A stretch of DNA of 38,156 nucleotides, taken from contig PLZD01000002.1 in NCBI GenBank assembly GCA_003151975.1, positions 175,896 through 214,051 of the forward strand. Direction: 5' to 3'. A program made the translations under genes and the position numbers. Numbering within the stretch: the stretch's first letter is position 1; every line of letters starts with the position of its first letter. The DNA comes from Elusimicrobiota bacterium (lineage in GTDB: Bacteria > Elusimicrobiota > Elusimicrobia > UBA1565 > UBA9628). The notes beneath the pieces were generated by a model. It was not told the origin of the DNA. It did not search any database and saw only the letters and a list, made by a program, of their open reading frames with translations. Below, piece after piece: positions 22,008-30,192 of this stretch.

Positions 22008-23035
22008 TGGCGAAAAAGGAAGCGGAGTCCGTCTTGAATCCCACGGTCAAAGCCGAAGAAGAGGTCTTCGATCGCGCGCTGCGCCCCAAGACCCTCGACG
22101 AGTTCATCGGCCAAGAGCAGCTCAAGGAAAATCTTCGCGTCTTCATCCAAGCCGCCAAGAAGAGAAGCGAGCCGCTCGACCACTGTCTCTTTTATTCTCC
22201 CCCCGGTCTCGGCAAGACGACGCTGGCCAACATCATGGCCCGCGAGATGGGGGTCAATCTGCGCACCGCTTCTGGTCCGGTGCTCGAGCGCGCCGGCGAT
22301 TTGGCCGCGATGCTGACCGACTTGACGGAAGGCGACGTGTTCTTCATCGACGAGATTCACCGGCTCAACGCGACCGTCGAGGAAGCCCTCTACCCCGTGA
22401 TGGAGGACTACACTTTTTATATTTCGACGGGCAAAGGCCCCGCCGCTTCCACGCTCAAGCTCGCGGTCCCGCGCTTTACCTTGGTCGGCGCCACGACGCG
22501 CGCGGGATTGCTCACGAGCCCGCTGCGAGACCGCTTCGGCATCGTCGGCAACCTGAGTTTTTATGAGCCCGCGGAACTGGAGGCCATCGTGAAGCGCTCG
22601 GCGGCGATCCTCAAGATCGAGACCGAGAACGAAGGCGCTTCCGAAATCGCGCGCCGCTGCCGCGGCACTCCCCGAATCGCGAACAGACTCCTCAGACGCG
22701 TCCGCGATTTCGCCGAAGTCAAAGGCGACGGCCGGCTGACCGCGGAAATCGCGCGCTACGGCCTCGACAAGCTCGAGGTCGACCACCAAGGCCTCGACGC
22801 GATGGACCGGCGCCTGCTGCGCGCCATCATCGAAAAATTCGACGGCGGACCCGTCGGCGTCGAGAACCTCGCGATCGCCGTCTCCGAGGAGCTCGACACG
22901 CTGACCGACGTCACGGAACCCTATCTCATCCAGATCGGCTTCATCGCGCGCACGCCGCGCGGCCGCATCGTGACCCCGAAAGGCTACGAGCACCTCGGCC
23001 TCAAGCCTCCGCGCCGGAACCTAGAACTACTCTAA
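22007..23035 (+). CDS. ruvB: Holliday junction DNA helicase RuvB
   Basis: RuvB is the AAA+ hexameric motor that drives branch migration with RuvA. The 342-residue product has all motifs: [18 protein letters not shown], Walker A PPGLGKTT near residue 65, Walker [11 protein letters not shown] near residue 112, sensor 1 VGATTRAG, the arginine-finger segment SPLRDRFGI, and the C-terminal winged helix ending [15 protein letters not shown]. Length matches the family. Translation is coupled to ruvA by a TAATG overlap. The spoIID-like gene follows 2 bp downstream. Confidence 0.97.
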   Translation: MAKKEAESVLNPTVKAEEEVFDRALRPKTLDEFIGQEQLKENLRVFIQAAKKRSEPLDHCLFYSPPGLGKTTLANIMAREMGVNLRTASGPVLERAGDLAAMLTDLTEGDVFFIDEIHRLNATVEEALYPVMEDYTFYISTGKGPAASTLKLAVPRFTLVGATTRAGLLTSPLRDRFGIVGNLSFYEPAELEAIVKRSAAILKIETENEGASEIARRCRGTPRIANRLLRRVRDFAEVKGDGRLTAEIARYGLDKLEVDHQGLDAMDRRLLRAIIEKFDGGPVGVENLAIAVSEELDTLTDVTEPYLIQIGFIARTPRGRIVTPKGYEHLGLKPPRRNLELL

Positions 23036-23037
23036 AC

Positions 23038-24150
23038 GTGAGATTCCTCGTCCTTCTGCTGCTGGCGATTCCAGCCCGAGCGGAACGGCTCATCGACATC
23101 GGCGTGGTGCCCGGCGCCGGCAAACTCACGATGGCCTGCGAGTGGAAGTGCGTGCTGACCGACACGAGAGGCCGCGAGCACATCATCACCCCCCGTTATA
23201 ACGCCGAGGTGGTGGCGACCGACGACGGTCTTCGCATCGGAGCCATCTTGACCGGGCCGGAGGTTCGCCTCAAATCTCCCGATCCCGCTTTCGCAGTCCA
23301 GATCAACAAGAAGCGCTACCCCGGCGTCGTCATCCTTCGCCGCAACGGCCAGAACGGCGTCACCGCGATCGTCGAGCTCGGCATCGAGGACTATTTGCTC
23401 GGCGTGCTGCCCAACGAGATGGAGCCCAATTGGCCGCTCGAGGCGCTCAAGGCGCAGGCCGTCGTCGCGCGCACCTTCGCCTACACCCAAATGGGCAAGT
23501 ACAAGAAGGACGGCTTCGACCTGACCGGCGACACGCGCTCGCAAATGTACGGCGGCCTAGGCAAGGAAGCGCCTCTGGTCGCCGAGGCGGTCAAGGATAC
23601 GAAGGGCGAGGTGCTGGGCTACAAAGGGCAGATTCTCAACGTGTTTTACCATTCGTGCTGCGGCGGGCACACGGCCGACATGGGGATGGTCTGGCCGGGC
23701 CCAGGCTCGACGCCTCGCCCGCTCAAAGGCGTACGCGACAAGTACTGCGTCAGGGTCGCCCAGCCTTGGACGGCCTATTTCAACAACTCCGACATTCTCG
23801 CCGCCGTCGAGCGCCACACCTTGACGGGCGGCAAATTGCGCGCCTTCACTATCGGCAAGAAGGACATTCACGGCTACGTGCGCGACTTCGTCCTCAAGAT
23901 CGGAGACGAGAAGAAGCGCGTCAGCGCCAACGACCTCAGGCAGTGGCTCGGGCCTTCCGAGATTCGCAGCGCGCACATCTCGCGCATCCGCAAGTCCGAC
24001 CACGGCGTCGAATTCATCGGCAAAGGCTCCGGTCACGGCGTGGGGCTCTGCCAGTGGGGCGCGAAAGTTCAAGCGGAGGTCGGGCGCAAGTACGAAAAAA
24101 TCCTGAGCTTCTATTTTCCCGGGTCGACGCTTTCGGTAATCGACGAATGA
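23038..24150 (+). CDS. SpoIID/LytB-domain protein (lytic transglycosylase-like)
   Basis: This exported protein of 370 residues has a short signal peptide (RFLVLLLLAIPARA). The SpoIID domain covers most of the rest: the core motif EDYLLGVLPNEMEPNWPLEA contains the likely catalytic glutamate (in NEM), followed by LKAQAVVARTFA, the metal-site-like HSCCGGHTAD near residue 205 and GSGHGVGLCQWGA near residue 332. SpoIID enzymes cleave denuded peptidoglycan. In non-sporulating bacteria such proteins are envelope-associated and take part in cell division or wall turnover. The GTG start lies 2 bp after the ruvB stop; the TGA overlaps the ATG of the methyltransferase gene. Confidence 0.9.
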   Translation: MRFLVLLLLAIPARAERLIDIGVVPGAGKLTMACEWKCVLTDTRGREHIITPRYNAEVVATDDGLRIGAILTGPEVRLKSPDPAFAVQINKKRYPGVVILRRNGQNGVTAIVELGIEDYLLGVLPNEMEPNWPLEALKAQAVVARTFAYTQMGKYKKDGFDLTGDTRSQMYGGLGKEAPLVAEAVKDTKGEVLGYKGQILNVFYHSCCGGHTADMGMVWPGPGSTPRPLKGVRDKYCVRVAQPWTAYFNNSDILAAVERHTLTGGKLRAFTIGKKDIHGYVRDFVLKIGDEKKRVSANDLRQWLGPSEIRSAHISRIRKSDHGVEFIGKGSGHGVGLCQWGAKVQAEVGRKYEKILSFYFPGSTLSVIDE

Positions 24151-24890
24151 AGGATCCCGAGAAGCGCTTCTCCGAGGTGGCGGCCGATTACGCGAAATAC
24201 CGCCCCTCGTATCCGAGGATGCTGCTCGATTGGATCGCTTTGACCGCGCGGCTGCCGAAGAAGGCGCGCATCGCCGACATCGGCTGCGGGACGGGCATTT
24301 CCGCGCGGCTCTGGGCGGCCCGCGGCGTCTCCGTCATCGGAGTCGATCCCAACAACGACATGCTGACGCTGGCCCGCGCCGAGGGCGGCGGCCCGGAGTA
24401 TCAATCGGGAAGCGCGCAGGCGACGGGCTTGCCGGATTCCTCCGTCGATCTGATCTCCTGCGCGCAGTCTTTTCATTGGTTCGACGTCGACAAAGCGCAG
24501 ACCGAGTTTTCGCGCGTGCTCAAACCCTCGGGCCGGGCGTGCGCGTTCTGGAACCTGCGCTCGCGCGGCGAATTCATGGACGCCTACGAGACCGTGATCA
24601 GCGCGCACTGCACGGACTCGCATGAGGCCACGCACGACCGCGCCGCCATCACCCGCCTGCTTGGGCACCAGCGCACGCTGCAGGCCTCCGAGGCGACTTT
24701 CTCGAGCTCCCAGCCGATGGAGCGCGAGGCGTTCTTCGGCCGCGTGCGCTCGGCCTCCTACGTCGCGCACGGCCTCAAGGAGCCCGACAACTTTTGGGAA
24801 GCCCTCGACAAGCTCTTCGACAAATACGAGAAGGGCGGCATGATCACCTTCTTGTACGATTCGATCGCCGTCGTCTGGAAAGTCCGGTGA
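24147..24890 (+). CDS. Class I SAM-dependent methyltransferase
   Basis: This 247-residue cytoplasmic methyltransferase has motif I IADIGCGTGISARLWA near residue 40, an acidic residue after strand 2 (VIGVDPNNDML) and motif IV-like DLISCAQSFHWFD near residue 100. The N-terminal FSEVAADYAKYRPSYP and the HWFD motif resemble the UbiE/Tam-like small-molecule group often annotated only as methyltransferase type 11. Substrate unknown. ATG 24147 overlaps the upstream TGA (ATGA), and its own TGA overlaps the queA GTG (GTGA), so it is translationally coupled on both sides. Linkage to queA does not by itself imply a tRNA substrate. Confidence 0.88.
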   Translation: MKDPEKRFSEVAADYAKYRPSYPRMLLDWIALTARLPKKARIADIGCGTGISARLWAARGVSVIGVDPNNDMLTLARAEGGGPEYQSGSAQATGLPDSSVDLISCAQSFHWFDVDKAQTEFSRVLKPSGRACAFWNLRSRGEFMDAYETVISAHCTDSHEATHDRAAITRLLGHQRTLQASEATFSSSQPMEREAFFGRVRSASYVAHGLKEPDNFWEALDKLFDKYEKGGMITFLYDSIAVVWKVR

Positions 24891-25903
24891 ACCTGCCGCT
24901 GTCTGACTACGATTTCGCGTTCCCCGAGGAACTCATCGCCTCCGTGCCCGCCGAGCCGCGCGACTCCGCGCGGCTGATGGTGATCGACCGGAAGACTGGC
25001 GCGTGGCGGCACAAGATCTTCCGCGACCTGCCGGAATTTCTCGTTGACGGCGACTGCGTCGTCGTCAACCGTACCAAGGTCTTTGCCTGCCGGCTCTCCG
25101 GGAAGAAATCGACCGGCGGCAAGGCCGAGCTCCTGCTCGTCAAGGAGCTCGAGCCGGGTCGGTGGGCCGCGCTGGCCTCCGGCTTCAAGAAGGGTCACGC
25201 GCTCAATTTCCCGGGCGGCATGTCCGCGATTGTCGAAGGGCTGAATTCGGACGGCGAGTACTTGCTCCGCTTCGGCTCGACGGACGTCATGGGTTATCTC
25301 GAGCGCCACGGGCTCGCGCCGCTGCCGCCTTACATTCTGAAGAAGAAGGGCGCGACCGACGCGAACGACATCGCACGCTACCAGACCGTTTACGCGCGAG
25401 AGCAGGGCTCCATCGCCGCGCCGACGGCCGGCCTGCATTTCACTCCGGCTCTTCTGGAAGCGCTCAAGAAAAAAGGCGTCGTGATCGCCGAGATCACGCT
25501 GCACGTCGGCCGCGGCACTTTCCGGCCCATCGAGAGCGAGGACGCCGCCAAACATCCGATGCTTCCAGAGTGGTACAGCGTGTCGGCCGATCAGGCCGCG
25601 CTGATCAAGAACGCCAAGCGCGTGGTCTCGGTCGGCACCACCTCGACGCGTACCTTGGAGACGCTCGCCGCGCTTCCCGCGGGCTTCGGCCCCGGCGAGG
25701 GCTGGACTGTCCTATACATCCATCCGGGACGGCCCTTCAAGATCGTCGGCGCGCTGATCACGAACTTTCATCTGCCGAAGTCGACGCCGCTTCTGCTGGC
25801 CAGCGCTTTTCTCGGACGCGAGAAGCTGCTCGCCGCCTACCAAGAAGCCTTCAAGCAACGATATCGGCTCTACTCGTACGGCGACGCGATGCTCGTCATC
25901 TAG
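24887..25903 (+). CDS. queA: tRNA preQ1(34) S-adenosylmethionine ribosyltransferase-isomerase QueA
   Basis: QueA transfers and isomerises the ribose moiety of SAM to preQ1 in tRNA, giving epoxyqueuosine. The 338-residue product has the family motifs LSDYDFAFPEELIASVPAEP at the N-terminus, GDCVVVNRTKVFACRL near residue 50, YQTVYAREQGSIAAPTAGLH near residue 165, TLHVGRGTFRPI, and the terminal NFHLPKSTPLLLASAF and YSYGDAMLV. GTG 24887 overlaps the upstream stop. tgt, which inserts preQ1, lies 1.4 kb downstream, so two queuosine steps are encoded nearby. Confidence 0.96.
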   Translation: MNLPLSDYDFAFPEELIASVPAEPRDSARLMVIDRKTGAWRHKIFRDLPEFLVDGDCVVVNRTKVFACRLSGKKSTGGKAELLLVKELEPGRWAALASGFKKGHALNFPGGMSAIVEGLNSDGEYLLRFGSTDVMGYLERHGLAPLPPYILKKKGATDANDIARYQTVYAREQGSIAAPTAGLHFTPALLEALKKKGVVIAEITLHVGRGTFRPIESEDAAKHPMLPEWYSVSADQAALIKNAKRVVSVGTTSTRTLETLAALPAGFGPGEGWTVLYIHPGRPFKIVGALITNFHLPKSTPLLLASAFLGREKLLAAYQEAFKQRYRLYSYGDAMLVI

Positions 25904-25916
25904 ATTTCACATGCCG

Positions 25917-25948
25917 TTGACACCGTCCCGCCCAAAGTATTCTATGAT
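25917..25948 (+). promoter_or_regulatory. Promoter of the AhpD-like gene
   Basis: A perfect TTGACA (25917-25922) is followed by TATTCT (25938-25943, spacer 15) and overlapping alternatives TTCTAT (spacer 17) and TATGAT (spacer 20). Unlike most promoters here it drives a gene with a leader and a strong SD. Confidence 0.55.
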
Positions 25949-25982
25949 CAGGCCGTAGCGCAAAATTCAAGGAGGTATCACG

Positions 25983-26324
25983 ATGACCGCCCGCAAGCAT
26001 TCCCCCGCCACTCAGCAGAAGCCCATTCAGCAGAAGCAATGGATGGAGCACGCCTGGCCCGAAGCCCATCAGCAGTTCCGCGAGCTCTACGAGCTCGTCC
26101 AGAACAAGGGCGTCCTCGAGCCCAAGACCAAGGCCCTCATCGGCTTGGCCGCCGCCTCGCTGCAGCGCTGCAAGCACTGCGTGTCCAGCAAGGTCGACCA
26201 GCTCAAGAACGACCACAACGCCACCGACCAGGAGATCGCCGAGACGATGATGATCGCGAGCCTCTCGGCCGCCGGCACCAACCTCGCCTGGGCCAAGGAA
26301 GTCTTCGAAGAGAAGCTCGGATAA
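25983..26324 (+). CDS. Carboxymuconolactone decarboxylase/AhpD-like protein
   Basis: This small helical protein of 113 residues belongs to the AhpD/CMD superfamily. The segment ALIGLAAASLQRCKHCVSSK contains the redox-type C63-x-x-C66 pair. The histidine that normally follows the second cysteine by four residues in AhpD-type enzymes is replaced by K70. Peroxidase-linked thiol chemistry is therefore plausible but may be altered. The C-terminal helix (EIAETMMIASLSAAGTNLAW) is typical. The start has an ideal SD (AAGGAGGT, 6-nt spacing) and a consensus -35 upstream, suggesting strong expression. A Rho-independent terminator follows, so the gene is a single transcription unit. Confidence 0.85.
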   Translation: MTARKHSPATQQKPIQQKQWMEHAWPEAHQQFRELYELVQNKGVLEPKTKALIGLAAASLQRCKHCVSSKVDQLKNDHNATDQEIAETMMIASLSAAGTNLAWAKEVFEEKLG

Positions 26325-26341
26325 GTCCCCTTCGGATCGGG

Positions 26342-26379
26342 AGGCCCCGGCGACGGTATCGCCGGGGCCTTTCTTTTTT
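26342..26379 (+). terminator. Rho-independent terminator after the AhpD-like gene
   Basis: A perfect 12-bp stem (26342-26353 / 26359-26370) with a 5-nt loop is followed by TTCTTTTTT. It is the only clear intrinsic terminator seen in the window. Confidence 0.93.
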
Positions 26380-26388
26380 ACGTTCCTC

Positions 26389-26417
26389 TTGACGCGGGGA
26401 CGCCGACGGGGTATCCT
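26389..26417 (+). promoter_or_regulatory. Leaderless promoter of the hydrolase gene
   Basis: TTGACG (26389-26394), 17 bp, TATCCT (26412-26417), then 8 nt to ATG 26426. The hexamers and spacing are identical to those at 1966-1994. Confidence 0.65.
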
Positions 26418-26425
26418 GTCGCATC

Positions 26426-27298
26426 ATGGAAGCTCTCATCGGCGTCAGCGCGGTGATTTTGTTCGTGCTGATGATCAGCTACACGGCGGCGGCCGTCGCG
26501 CTCAACGGCGGCAAGCACATACCGATGACGGTCAGCCCCGAATTGCTGGGCATAAAGTACGAGCCTGTGTCCTTCAATTCCGCCGACGGCATCGCGCTCA
26601 AGGGCTGGTTCGTTCCCGCCTCCGCCGCGAGCGCCAAGACCATTATTTTCTGCCACGGGTGGGGCGCCAACAAAGGCGAGGTCTTCAAGAACACATCCTT
26701 TCTTCACAAGGAAGGCTTCAACCTGTTTTATTTCGACTTTCGCTGCTGCGGCGAGAGTTCGGGAAAAATGCTGAGCGTCGGCGCGCTCGAGGCCCGGGAC
26801 TTGGACGCGGCGGTTTCATTCGTGAAAGCGCGCCGCCCCGACGACAATCTCGCGATCTACGGCGTCTCGATGGGCTCGATGGTCGCCTTCGCGGGCTTAA
26901 CAAGGCATCCCGAACTGCGCGCCGCCGTGCTCGAGTGCCCGTTCTGGTCGCACGACGACGCGCTGGCCCGCTACGCCTGGGCCAAATTCAGCATTCCCTA
27001 TTACCCCTTCATGCCGCTCGTCTTTTTCTTCGTGCGCCAGAGGCTGGGCTTCGATCCGGAGGACGTGACGAGCCCCGCGCGCCTGGCCTCGAAGCTCAAG
27101 GCCGTGCCGATCCTTGCGGTCTGCGGCGAGAACGACTTGATCGCGGTCCCCGCGCTGGGCCGCGCTCTGGTCAAGAACCTGCCGCGCGCCGGCGAGGTCT
27201 GGGTCGTGCCGGGCGCCGCCCACGCCAAGTGCGCCGAGGCGGCTGGACAGGCCTATCAGGACAAGCTCGCGGGCTTCTTTTCCGAGCACGTGTCCTGA
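26426..27298 (+). CDS. Membrane-anchored alpha/beta hydrolase
   Basis: This 290-residue serine hydrolase has an N-terminal transmembrane segment (about residues 3-27). The alpha/beta-hydrolase core has the oxyanion-hole motif FCHGWGANKG near residue 75, the nucleophile elbow G-V-S148-M-G, the acid in VCGENDLIAVP near residue 235 and the histidine in PGAAHAKCAE near residue 265. It resembles the YqkD/BEM46-like group, whose substrates are mostly unknown. The ATG is placed 8 nt after a TATCCT in a TTGACG-N17 promoter, with no SD. It lies directly downstream of the terminator and is probably transcribed alone or with tgt. Confidence 0.88.
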   Translation: MEALIGVSAVILFVLMISYTAAAVALNGGKHIPMTVSPELLGIKYEPVSFNSADGIALKGWFVPASAASAKTIIFCHGWGANKGEVFKNTSFLHKEGFNLFYFDFRCCGESSGKMLSVGALEARDLDAAVSFVKARRPDDNLAIYGVSMGSMVAFAGLTRHPELRAAVLECPFWSHDDALARYAWAKFSIPYYPFMPLVFFFVRQRLGFDPEDVTSPARLASKLKAVPILAVCGENDLIAVPALGRALVKNLPRAGEVWVVPGAAHAKCAEAAGQAYQDKLAGFFSEHVS

Positions 27299-27307
27299 TC
27301 GAAAAGT

Positions 27308-27313
27308 TATCAT
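27308..27313 (+). promoter_or_regulatory. -10 element of tgt
   Basis: TATCAT ends 7 nt before TTG 27321. No good -35 is seen and there is no SD. Confidence 0.4.
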
Positions 27314-27320
27314 ATCCCGC

Positions 27321-28460
27321 TTGAGCTTCAAGCTTCTCTCGAAGTGCTCGCGGACGCAGGCGAGGGCCGGCGTGCTCGAGACGCCGCACGGCGTCTTCGA
27401 GACTCCCGCCTTCATGCCTGTCGCCACCCAGGCGACGGTCAAGGCCATCTCGTCTGAGGACATCGACAGCCTCGGCGTGCGCGGGATCCTCGCCAACAGC
27501 TACCACCTCTATCTGCGCCCGGGCACGACGGTGGTCAAGGCGGCCGGCGGTTTGCACAAGTTCATGGCCTACGACGGGATGATCCTGACCGACTCCGGCG
27601 GCTTTCAAGTATTAAGCCTCTCGGATTTGCGCAAAATTTCCGACGAGGGCGTCGTGTTCCGCTCCCACATCGACGGCAGCGAGCACAAGCTCACGCCGGA
27701 GACCGTCATCAACGTGCAGGCCGACCTTAACTCGGATTGTTGGACAACCCTGGATGAATGTCCTCCATACCCGGCAACCGAGGCGGTGGCCAGAGAAGCG
27801 CTCGTGCGCACGATGGCCTGGACCGACCGCTCTGTGCACGCCTTCAAAATCCATCAAGATCGCGGAGCCAAGAATCTTTTTTTTCCGATCCTCCAGGGCT
27901 CGCTCTACCCCCACCTGCGCCGCGAGGCCGCCGAGCACATGGCCACCGTCCCGGCCGACGGCATCTCGATCGGCGGCTTCATGGTCGGCGAAACCAAACC
28001 GCACACCTGGGAGGTCCTCGAGCAGACGACGCGCGTCCTGCCGGAAAATAAGCCGCGCTATCTCATGGGCGTCGGCACGCCGGAGGACCTCTGGGACTCG
28101 GTCGCGCTCGGCATCGACATGATGGACTGCGTCTGGCCGACGCGCGTGGCCCGCAACGGACAGATTTTAACTCGGCGCGGGAAATACAACGTCACCAATC
28201 AGCGCTTCCGCCAAGATTTCCTGCCGCTCGAACCGGGCTGTTCCTGCTTCGTGTGCAAGCGCTACTCGCGGGCCTACCTCGGCCACATATACCGGTGCAA
28301 GGAACTCCTGTCGTACCGCCTCCTGTCCTATCACAATCTTCACGTGATGCACGACATCGCCGGCGAAATCCGCCGCGCGATCCTGGAAGACCGCTTCGAG
28401 GAAAGCCGCAAGGCTTTCTTCACGACCTTCCGCGAGGCCGATGCCCAAAAACTCCGCTGA
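27321..28460 (+). CDS. tgt: tRNA-guanine transglycosylase
   Basis: Tgt exchanges guanine-34 for preQ1 in tRNAs with GUN anticodons. The 379-residue product shows D91 in LTDSGGFQV, DECPPYPA at 145-152, the ILQGS motif near 190, the probable nucleophile D269 in GIDMMDCVWPTR, and the zinc site C307-x-C309-xx-C312 with H338. Two variations are visible: DLNSDCWTTLDE where most homologues have LGSDIMM.LDE, and GGFMVGE instead of GGLAVGE. The TTG start gives the expected N-terminus (MSFKLL) and sits 7 nt after a possible -10. The 3' end overlaps the DUF2723 gene by 20 bp. Confidence 0.95.
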   Translation: MSFKLLSKCSRTQARAGVLETPHGVFETPAFMPVATQATVKAISSEDIDSLGVRGILANSYHLYLRPGTTVVKAAGGLHKFMAYDGMILTDSGGFQVLSLSDLRKISDEGVVFRSHIDGSEHKLTPETVINVQADLNSDCWTTLDECPPYPATEAVAREALVRTMAWTDRSVHAFKIHQDRGAKNLFFPILQGSLYPHLRREAAEHMATVPADGISIGGFMVGETKPHTWEVLEQTTRVLPENKPRYLMGVGTPEDLWDSVALGIDMMDCVWPTRVARNGQILTRRGKYNVTNQRFRQDFLPLEPGCSCFVCKRYSRAYLGHIYRCKELLSYRLLSYHNLHVMHDIAGEIRRAILEDRFEESRKAFFTTFREADAQKLR

Positions 28461-30192
28461 GAAAAAGGACGACCTCATCTCCTTCGCCATCGCGGCGATT
28501 CTTTTCTCCGTCTATTGGATTCTGCGCTGCCGCACCTTCGGCCCAGGGGACTCTCCCCAGCATGTTCTAAGCGCGGTGACTTGGGGAGTTTCCGTCGCGC
28601 CGGGCTATCCGCTGTACGTAATTCTGGGAAAGCTGATGTCTGTTCTCCCTTTTGGGACGACAGCCGCCAACGTCAACGGCCTCTCGGGTTTGCTGCATGC
28701 CGCGGCCGCCGGTATTTTCTATCTTCTGCTCAAAAAACAAGGTCAGGGGACTCTTCCCGCGCTCGTCGCGACGGCGCTGATGGCGTTCTCGCGACTGTTC
28801 TGGTATTACTCCGAGATCGCCGAAGTCCGCGCGCTCAACGATTTCCTGGCGGTGACCGCCGCCCTCGCGCTCGTCGTTTATTCGCATCAGAGAACTTCCG
28901 CGATTATTTTCGCCGCCGCCGCAATCGGTCTCGGACTCGGCCATCATCCGACGTTCGTTTTGATACTCCCAGCCCTGGCCTACTTGCTGTGGACGAAGAA
29001 GTCCGATTTAAAACGCGCTTCTCCTCTCCTTCCCGCGGCGGTCGCCGTCGCGGCCTGCGCCGCTCCATATCTCATCCTTTGGATCAGGCTCCACAACGGA
29101 GCGCCCGCCTGGAATCCCGCGGAGACAAAAACGGCGCACGACGTTTGGGCGCTCTTCACACGGCAGTCGGTTGGCGGGCCGTTGCGCATGGTCGTAGGCT
29201 CGGGCGTCTTCGGCTTCGGCTCCTTCGACGGCCCGAGATTTTTGCAGCACCTGCTCTGGTTTATTTCCGCGTGCTGGACCGACATCAATCCCGCGGGGCT
29301 CGTGCTGGCTGCAATCGGCGCGTTTGCTCTCTGGACGAATGAGCGACGTACGCTTTTTTTCTGGGCTCTCTGGATCTTCGTCTCCGCCTTCGTTTTCATC
29401 GCGATCTCGAGTCAGCAGTTGATCTTGTGCGACGCGGACTATGTGCGCGGCATGGTCGCGCGCTTCTATCTGCTCCCCTACATCGGCATTTTCGCGCTCG
29501 CGGGCTTCGGGGCCGGGCGTGTGCTCGAAAAAATTCGCCCCGTGTTCGGTTGGGCGCTGCTCTTGGGCGTCATCGCGATCCCGGTCTTCGCCCGCCCGAT
29601 GGATCTTCGCCATCACAATATCCTCATGGATTACTGCCGTCTCATCGTGAAAAGCTCGGGTCCGAAAGACATGATCATACTCGCGCCCGACGACACGATC
29701 TTGGGAATGAGTTATCTGGAACTCGCCGAGGGCTCGACCGAGGACCGCGTCCTGCTCGTGCCCTCGCTCTTCGCCTATCCCCCATACATCCGGCGGCTGC
29801 ACGCACGGCACCCCGATCTCGCGCTGCCCTTCGAAAAACGCGCGCTCTCCGTCGATTGGAGTCAATGGCTGAAGATGAATCCCGGCCGACGGTTGTTCTC
29901 CGAGGCCGTCAACCGGGACACGCTGCTCGAGCGTGCGCCCAATAGTATTCCGCACGGCGTTCTTGCGGAGGTCTTGGTCAAGCCGCGCAAGAGCGATCCC
30001 GGCGCCGACGCGAACGAATTCCTCGCGATGACTCCGGACGACTTCATCACGCGCTGGGGCATCGAGGATTTCACGCAGGAAGTCTATCTGACGCGAACCT
30101 ACCGCATGCTGCTCGAATGGTACGGCAGCAGGCTCGGGCCGCATGATGAAGCCGTCGGGCTGCGTCTTAAGGCGCGACTGGAGGCGCTCTGA
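28441..30192 (+). CDS. DUF2723 (GT117/TMEM260-like) membrane protein, copy 1
   Basis: This polytopic membrane protein of 583 residues carries the DUF2723 N-terminal signature FGPGDSPQHVLSAVTWGV with acidic D37, then PGYPLYVILGKLMS, WYYSEIAEVRALNDFL near residue 122 and GLGHHPTFVLILPAL near residue 162. About ten to twelve hydrophobic helices are followed by a soluble C-terminal region with DDTILGMSYLELAEG. TMEM260, a eukaryotic member of the wider family, is a protein O-mannosyltransferase, so sugar transfer from a lipid-linked donor on the outer face is a reasonable inference. The ATG lies inside the end of tgt (20-bp overlap). A close paralogue follows immediately. Confidence 0.85.
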   Translation: MPKNSAEKKDDLISFAIAAILFSVYWILRCRTFGPGDSPQHVLSAVTWGVSVAPGYPLYVILGKLMSVLPFGTTAANVNGLSGLLHAAAAGIFYLLLKKQGQGTLPALVATALMAFSRLFWYYSEIAEVRALNDFLAVTAALALVVYSHQRTSAIIFAAAAIGLGLGHHPTFVLILPALAYLLWTKKSDLKRASPLLPAAVAVAACAAPYLILWIRLHNGAPAWNPAETKTAHDVWALFTRQSVGGPLRMVVGSGVFGFGSFDGPRFLQHLLWFISACWTDINPAGLVLAAIGAFALWTNERRTLFFWALWIFVSAFVFIAISSQQLILCDADYVRGMVARFYLLPYIGIFALAGFGAGRVLEKIRPVFGWALLLGVIAIPVFARPMDLRHHNILMDYCRLIVKSSGPKDMIILAPDDTILGMSYLELAEGSTEDRVLLVPSLFAYPPYIRRLHARHPDLALPFEKRALSVDWSQWLKMNPGRRLFSEAVNRDTLLERAPNSIPHGVLAEVLVKPRKSDPGADANEFLAMTPDDFITRWGIEDFTQEVYLTRTYRMLLEWYGSRLGPHDEAVGLRLKARLEAL

